8,912 nt of DNA from Candidatus Brevefilum sp. (GTDB lineage Bacteria; Chloroflexota; Anaerolineae; Anaerolineales; Anaerolineaceae), in the NCBI GenBank assembly GCA_007119455.1, contig SKPR01000066.1, positions 1 to 8,912 of the forward strand, given 5' to 3'. The position numbers and the translations under genes were made by a program. This document shows, piece by piece, positions 5,778 to 8,912 of this stretch. The stretch's first letter is position 1. Each line of letters opens with the position of its first letter. A model generated the notes under the pieces. That model worked only from the letters and a program-made list of their open reading frames with translations, was not told the DNA's origin and made no database searches.

Positions 5778-6880
5778 CAACCAAAAAATTTACAATAATC
5801 GGGGCCGGAAATGGTGGCAAAGCAATGGCCGCTCATCTGGCGATAATGGGTCAGGAAGTTTGCCTGTATAACCGCACATTTAATCACATCGAGGTCATTG
5901 CCCGGCGAGGTGGAATCGAACTGGAAAGCCCACCTGGCGGCCCACAGGGTTTTGGACAAGTCAATAAAGTTACAGACGATATCCAAAAAGCACTCATGGA
6001 TACCGAGGTCATTATGGTGGTTGTGCCTTCATCGGGTCATTCAGATGTTGCGCAACTGGTAGCCCCGCATTTACAGGATGGGCAAATTATTATCCTTCAC
6101 CCGGGGCGGACCTGCGGCACCATCGAATTTCGGGCCGTGCTCAACCGCTGTGGTTGCGAAGCACAAATTGTTTTAGCCGAGGCGGAAACTTTCATCTACG
6201 CCAGTCGTTCAGAGGGCCCCAGCCAGGCTCGGATTTTCAGAATCAAGGAAGCCGTGCCGCTGGCTGCTTTACCCGCACGAGATACGCCCAGGGTCCTTGA
6301 AGCCATTGAGCATGTCTACCCTCAATTTATTGATGGAATCAATGTGCTCCAGACCGGTTTGAATAATATGGGCGCAGTCTTTCATCCTGCACTGACGATT
6401 TTAAATGCTGGTCGGATTGAATCAACCCGTGGTGATTTTCAGTTCTATGTAGACGGAGTCACCCCCTCTGTTGCTAAAGTGTTGGAAACAGTCGATCGTG
6501 AAAGAGTGACCATTGCCTCAGCCCTGGGAATTCGGGCCCGGACAGCCATGGAATGGCTGCAACTGGCTTACAACGTGCGCGGTGAAACCCTCTACGACGC
6601 TGTTCAAAACCAGACGGGTTATTTTGGCATCAATGCGCCCAGCACCCTGCAGCATCGCTATATTTCGGAAGACGTCCCCATGAGTCTGGTCCCGATTGCG
6701 GCGCTTGGTGAACGTTATGGGGTATCCGTCAATGCCATCAATTCCATCATCAGGTTGGGTTGTATCCTGCACAGTACCGATTACTGGCGAAAAGGTCGCA
6801 CCTTGAAAAAACTCGGCATCAGAGATTTGAGCGTTGGCGAATTAACCCGGTACGTAATGGAAGGTGAGGAAGCGTTGTAA
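5774..6880 (+). CDS. Octopine/nopaline dehydrogenase-like NAD(P)-dependent oxidoreductase, 368 aa
   Basis: The ATG overlaps the upstream stop (ATGA), with AAGGAGG (5763-5769) 4 nt before it. The N-terminal Rossmann fold binds NAD(P): FTIIGAGNGGKAMAAHLA carries G10, G12, N13, G14 and G15, the GxGNGG style typical of opine dehydrogenases. A second nucleotide-fold strand, VIMVVVPSSGH (79-89), follows. In the C-terminal domain NNMGAVFHPAL (197-207) holds His204, which lines up with the catalytic His of octopine dehydrogenases. FYVDGVTPSV (224-233) and a helical end also fit. Length is normal. Family members reductively condense an amino acid with a keto acid, or do the reverse. Substrates cannot be read from sequence. 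Tight coupling to the cobalamin protein suggests it uses that protein's substrate or product. Confidence 0.85.
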   Translation: MTTKKFTIIGAGNGGKAMAAHLAIMGQEVCLYNRTFNHIEVIARRGGIELESPPGGPQGFGQVNKVTDDIQKALMDTEVIMVVVPSSGHSDVAQLVAPHLQDGQIIILHPGRTCGTIEFRAVLNRCGCEAQIVLAEAETFIYASRSEGPSQARIFRIKEAVPLAALPARDTPRVLEAIEHVYPQFIDGINVLQTGLNNMGAVFHPALTILNAGRIESTRGDFQFYVDGVTPSVAKVLETVDRERVTIASALGIRARTAMEWLQLAYNVRGETLYDAVQNQTGYFGINAPSTLQHRYISEDVPMSLVPIAALGERYGVSVNAINSIIRLGCILHSTDYWRKGRTLKKLGIRDLSVGELTRYVMEGEEAL

Positions 6881-6927
6881 CCTGAACCGAATTAATCGAC
6901 AGGTACAGCAGCCACCCAATCCACTTT

Positions 6928-6957
6928 AAAGCCGGGATCTATTTACCGGCTTTTTTT
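6928..6957 (+). terminator. Intrinsic terminator after operon 2
   Basis: AAAGCCGG (6928-6935) pairs perfectly with CCGGCTTT (6946-6953) around a 10-nt loop, and seven T residues run from 6951 to 6957. It lies 47 nt after the dehydrogenase stop and has the classic form. Confidence 0.92.
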
Positions 6958-7041
6958 CTTTCCGAAGTCTGGTTAACGTGTGAGTCTGTTCCAAACCCGG
7001 ATAATTGCCAGAATTTCAAGATATTGAGGCGGGGTTCAGCG

Positions 7042-7069
7042 TTGATTTTAATGCTTAACGTTGTAAAAT
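7042..7069 (+). promoter_or_regulatory. Probable promoter of the rhomboid gene
   Basis: TTGATT (7042-7047, four of six) and TAAAAT (7064-7069, five of six) are separated by 16 nt. Transcription would start near 7076, leaving a 105-nt leader. The terminator upstream means the rhomboid gene needs its own promoter. The rest of 6958-7179 holds no supported gene. Confidence 0.5.
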
Positions 7070-7179
7070 TAATCGATAAAGGGTAATGATTAAACGAACC
7101 CCGATCCTTCCAGAATGTTTTTTGTTTTGTCTGAGTTAACAAGCCGAATGACGGATTCAGGATAAAGGAGATCAAGCGC

Positions 7180-7803
7180 ATGTTCCCAATTGGTGATGAA
7201 CGTACACCTCGAAAGGTTGTTCCCTTTTTTACCTATCTATTATTCGGCGTAAATTTATTAGTCTTTTTCCTGCAATTGAGCGGTGGTTTGCCTTTTATTG
7301 AACGCTGGTCATTGGTCCCCGAACGTTTTCTGGCGAATCCCATCCAGGACCTTCCCACCCTGATTACAGCGATGTTTCTGCATGGCGGCTGGATTCATTT
7401 GGGGGGTAATATGATCTACCTTTTAGTCTTCGGTGATAATGTGGAAGACCGGTTTGGGAATTTTAAGTTCATTTTATTCTATTTATTCGCCGGCGCCCTG
7501 GCCAATGTCGCCCAGATGGTTTTTAGTCCCGGGTCAGATATCCCAATTTTAGGTGCCTCAGGTGCTATCGCCGGCATTCTCGGCGCCTACCTGGTGATGT
7601 TTCCGAAGAAAAGGATCAAAGTATTAATGATCATTTTTGTTATTCAATTGCCAGCACTGATTGTGATTGGGCTCTGGTTCATTCTGCAGTTATTTAGTGG
7701 TATTGCTACCATCACCGAAGCTGGCCAAACAGGTGGTATTGCTTATATGGCGCACGTAGGTGGGTTTGTGGTGGGTTTTCTTGTGACATTAATCTTTAAA
7801 TAA
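7180..7803 (+). CDS. Rhomboid family intramembrane serine protease, 207 aa
   Basis: The protein cleaves membrane-anchored substrates within or near the bilayer. The start has AAAGGAG (7164-7170) 9 nt upstream. About six membrane segments are visible: near 13-33, 62-84, 97-115, 123-141, 147-172 and 187-206. The catalytic dyad is Ser127 in GASG (125-128) and His192 in AHVGGFVVG. The HxxxN motif of the oxyanion site is present as H73-L-G-G-N77, with the preceding FLHGGW typical of the family. A basic PKKRIK stretch (142-147) marks a cytoplasmic loop. Length is that of a minimal bacterial rhomboid without an extra domain. The gene is probably monocistronic, and its substrate is unknown. No clear terminator follows the stop. 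Confidence 0.94.
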   Translation: MFPIGDERTPRKVVPFFTYLLFGVNLLVFFLQLSGGLPFIERWSLVPERFLANPIQDLPTLITAMFLHGGWIHLGGNMIYLLVFGDNVEDRFGNFKFILFYLFAGALANVAQMVFSPGSDIPILGASGAIAGILGAYLVMFPKKRIKVLMIIFVIQLPALIVIGLWFILQLFSGIATITEAGQTGGIAYMAHVGGFVVGFLVTLIFK

Positions 7804-7858
7804 CCCATGAATAATCGGCCGAATAAGGTCTTAATTATTAGAAAATGTTCAAATTGCT

Positions 7859-7887
7859 TTGCATTTTGATTGTGTTGATGATATAAT
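7859..7887 (+). promoter_or_regulatory. Promoter of the SAM riboswitch-metK transcript
   Basis: A perfect TATAAT (7882-7887) is preceded by TGA, giving an extended -10. TTGCAT (7859-7864, three of six matches) stands 17 nt upstream as the -35. The predicted start near 7894 is about 26 nt before the riboswitch, so the whole aptamer is transcribed. Confidence 0.75.
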
Positions 7888-7917
7888 CCCCACGATAAAA
7901 TAAATAGCCCCATGCGG

Positions 7918-8019
<102 letters not shown>

Positions 8020-8026
<7 letters not shown>

Positions 8027-8071
8027 AATCCATCTTACATAAACGCCCCTCTCGCACAAGCCAGAGGGGCG
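8020..8071 (+). terminator. Riboswitch expression platform: hairpin 8044-8071 with competing anti-hairpin
   Basis: CGCCCCTCT (8044-8052) pairs with AGAGGGGCG (8063-8071) in a 9-bp GC-rich stem. Its left arm can instead pair with GAGAGGG (8020-8026), the 3' strand of P1, through CCCTCTC (8047-8053). With SAM bound, P1 holds 8020-8024 and the downstream hairpin can form. Without SAM the alternative helix forms. The logic is that of an OFF switch, but CTAAATCTT follows the hairpin instead of a clear T-run, so termination strength is uncertain. Confidence 0.7.
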
Positions 8072-8103
8072 CTAAATCTTAATGAGACACGGAGGTTCTC
8101 ACA

Positions 8104-8912
8104 ATGTCTTTAACGTTTATGAATTTACCCAAGTACCTATTCACGTCAGAGTCGGTTACGGAGGGGCACCCGGATAAAGTATGTGATCAGATCAGCGATG
8201 CCGTTCTGGACGCTTTGTACGAGCAGGATGCCTATTCACGCGTGGCCTGCGAATGCGCCACCAAGACCGGTTATGTGATGGCCCTGGGCGAAATTACGAC
8301 CAAAGGCTTTGTCAATTTTGATGAGTTGGTTAGAGAAGTCGTCACCGGGATCGGTTATGACAGCAGTGACAAAGGGTTTGATGGCAAGACCTGTGGTGTG
8401 ATGATCTGCCTGGCCAGCCAGTCGCCCGATATTGCGCTGGGTGTTGATAAAGCCAAAGAGGCCAAAGAAGGCCAGATGAATAACGAAGATGAGATCGAAG
8501 CGATCGGCGCTGGCGACCAGGGTATGATGTTTGGTTATGCCTGCAATGAAACAGAGGTCTTGATGCCGATGCCGATTTATTATGCCCATAAGCTCACCCG
8601 CCGCCTGGCGGAAGCCCGTCGGGCCAACGACGTGGATTTTCTCTGGCCAGATGGTAAAAGCCAGGTAACCGTTGAATATGAGTATGGAAAACCAAAGCGG
8701 ATCCATACGGTTCTGATCAGCACGCAGCATACACCGGATGTGACCCACGACCAGATTAGAGAAGGTGTGATCGAAGAGATCATAAAACCCGTTATCCCGG
8801 CCGAGTTAATAGATGACGACCTGATCGTCTATGTCAACCCCACCGGTCGTTTTGTGGTGGGCGGCCCCATGGGCGATGCCGGGTTGACCGGCCGTAAAAT
8901 TATCGTTGATAC
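8104..8912 (+). CDS. metK: S-adenosylmethionine synthetase, N-terminal 269 residues, cut by right edge
   Basis: The enzyme makes S-adenosylmethionine from methionine and ATP in the cytoplasm. The start at 8104 has GGAGG (8091-8095) 8 nt upstream. Family signatures are clear: FTSESVTEGHPDKVCDQISD (13-32, with GHPDK at 21-25), IGAGDQGMMFGY (134-145, ATP/methionine site), MPMPIYYAHKL, and near the edge VNPTGRFVVGGPMGDAGLTG, followed by RKIIVD. The frame stays open to the last base. The full protein is normally about 380-410 residues, so roughly a third is missing. Expression is controlled by the SAM-I riboswitch upstream. It is a typical single-copy housekeeping gene with no sign of transfer. 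Confidence 0.97.
   Translation, partial: MSLTFMNLPKYLFTSESVTEGHPDKVCDQISDAVLDALYEQDAYSRVACECATKTGYVMALGEITTKGFVNFDELVREVVTGIGYDSSDKGFDGKTCGVMICLASQSPDIALGVDKAKEAKEGQMNNEDEIEAIGAGDQGMMFGYACNETEVLMPMPIYYAHKLTRRLAEARRANDVDFLWPDGKSQVTVEYEYGKPKRIHTVLISTQHTPDVTHDQIREGVIEEIIKPVIPAELIDDDLIVYVNPTGRFVVGGPMGDAGLTGRKIIVD

Noticed and set aside
6939..7181. 80-codon minus-strand frame between the dehydrogenase and rhomboid genes
   Set aside because: It runs through the intrinsic terminator and the rhomboid ribosome site, and its sequence suggests no family.
7813..7840. TCGGCCGA palindrome after the rhomboid gene as a terminator
   Set aside because: The stem is a loopless palindrome without a following T-run, so it does not support an intrinsic terminator.
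8236..8748. 170-codon open frame on the minus strand
   Set aside because: It lies entirely antisense to metK, whose motifs and ribosome site are unambiguous; it is a coding shadow.

Overview
The window reads as a chromosomal segment of a mid-GC bacterium. Gene content and protein style suggest an anaerobic Chloroflexota (Anaerolineae-like) genome: a SAM-I riboswitch ahead of metK, a QxD-type YcaQ/AlkX glycosylase, a CxHxxG cobalamin-domain protein paired with an opine-type dehydrogenase, and a rhomboid protease. This taxonomic reading is an inference from gene style; no marker gene here proves it. I see no rRNA, tRNA, CRISPR array, insertion sequence or prophage gene.

Left edge (1-751, minus strand). 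A gene starting at 625 runs off the left end. Its 208 visible residues look like the N-lobe of an aminoglycoside-phosphotransferase/protein-kinase-like fold, possibly the TCAD9 type associated with bacterial conflict systems. A 28-codon ORF lies just upstream (665-751). The segment from 752 to about 900 is AT-rich and has no gene I can support.

Operon 1 (970-3854, plus strand). A small hypothetical protein, a YcaQ/AlkX-like DNA glycosylase, a Nudix-GNAT fusion protein and a stand-alone GNAT acetyltransferase are tightly packed: a 17-nt overlap, an ATGA overlap and a 32-nt gap. The theme is repair of damaged DNA and nucleotides. The two GNAT domains are tandem paralogues.

Operon 2 (4140-6880, plus strand). 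A perfect TATAAT box and a leader with a 7-bp stem precede a 545-residue protein with an N-terminal cobalamin-binding domain and a glutamate-mutase-E-like remainder. It overlaps by ATGA with an octopine/nopaline-dehydrogenase-like oxidoreductase, and a clear intrinsic terminator follows at 6928-6957. This uncharacterised mutase-plus-dehydrogenase pair is the most likely undescribed system in the window: a B12-dependent carbon-skeleton or amino-group rearrangement coupled to an NAD(P)H-dependent opine-type reaction.

Right part (7040-8912, plus strand). A rhomboid intramembrane protease has its own probable promoter. It is followed by a strong extended -10 promoter, a SAM-I (S-box) riboswitch with visible mutually exclusive helices, and metK, which is cut by the right edge.
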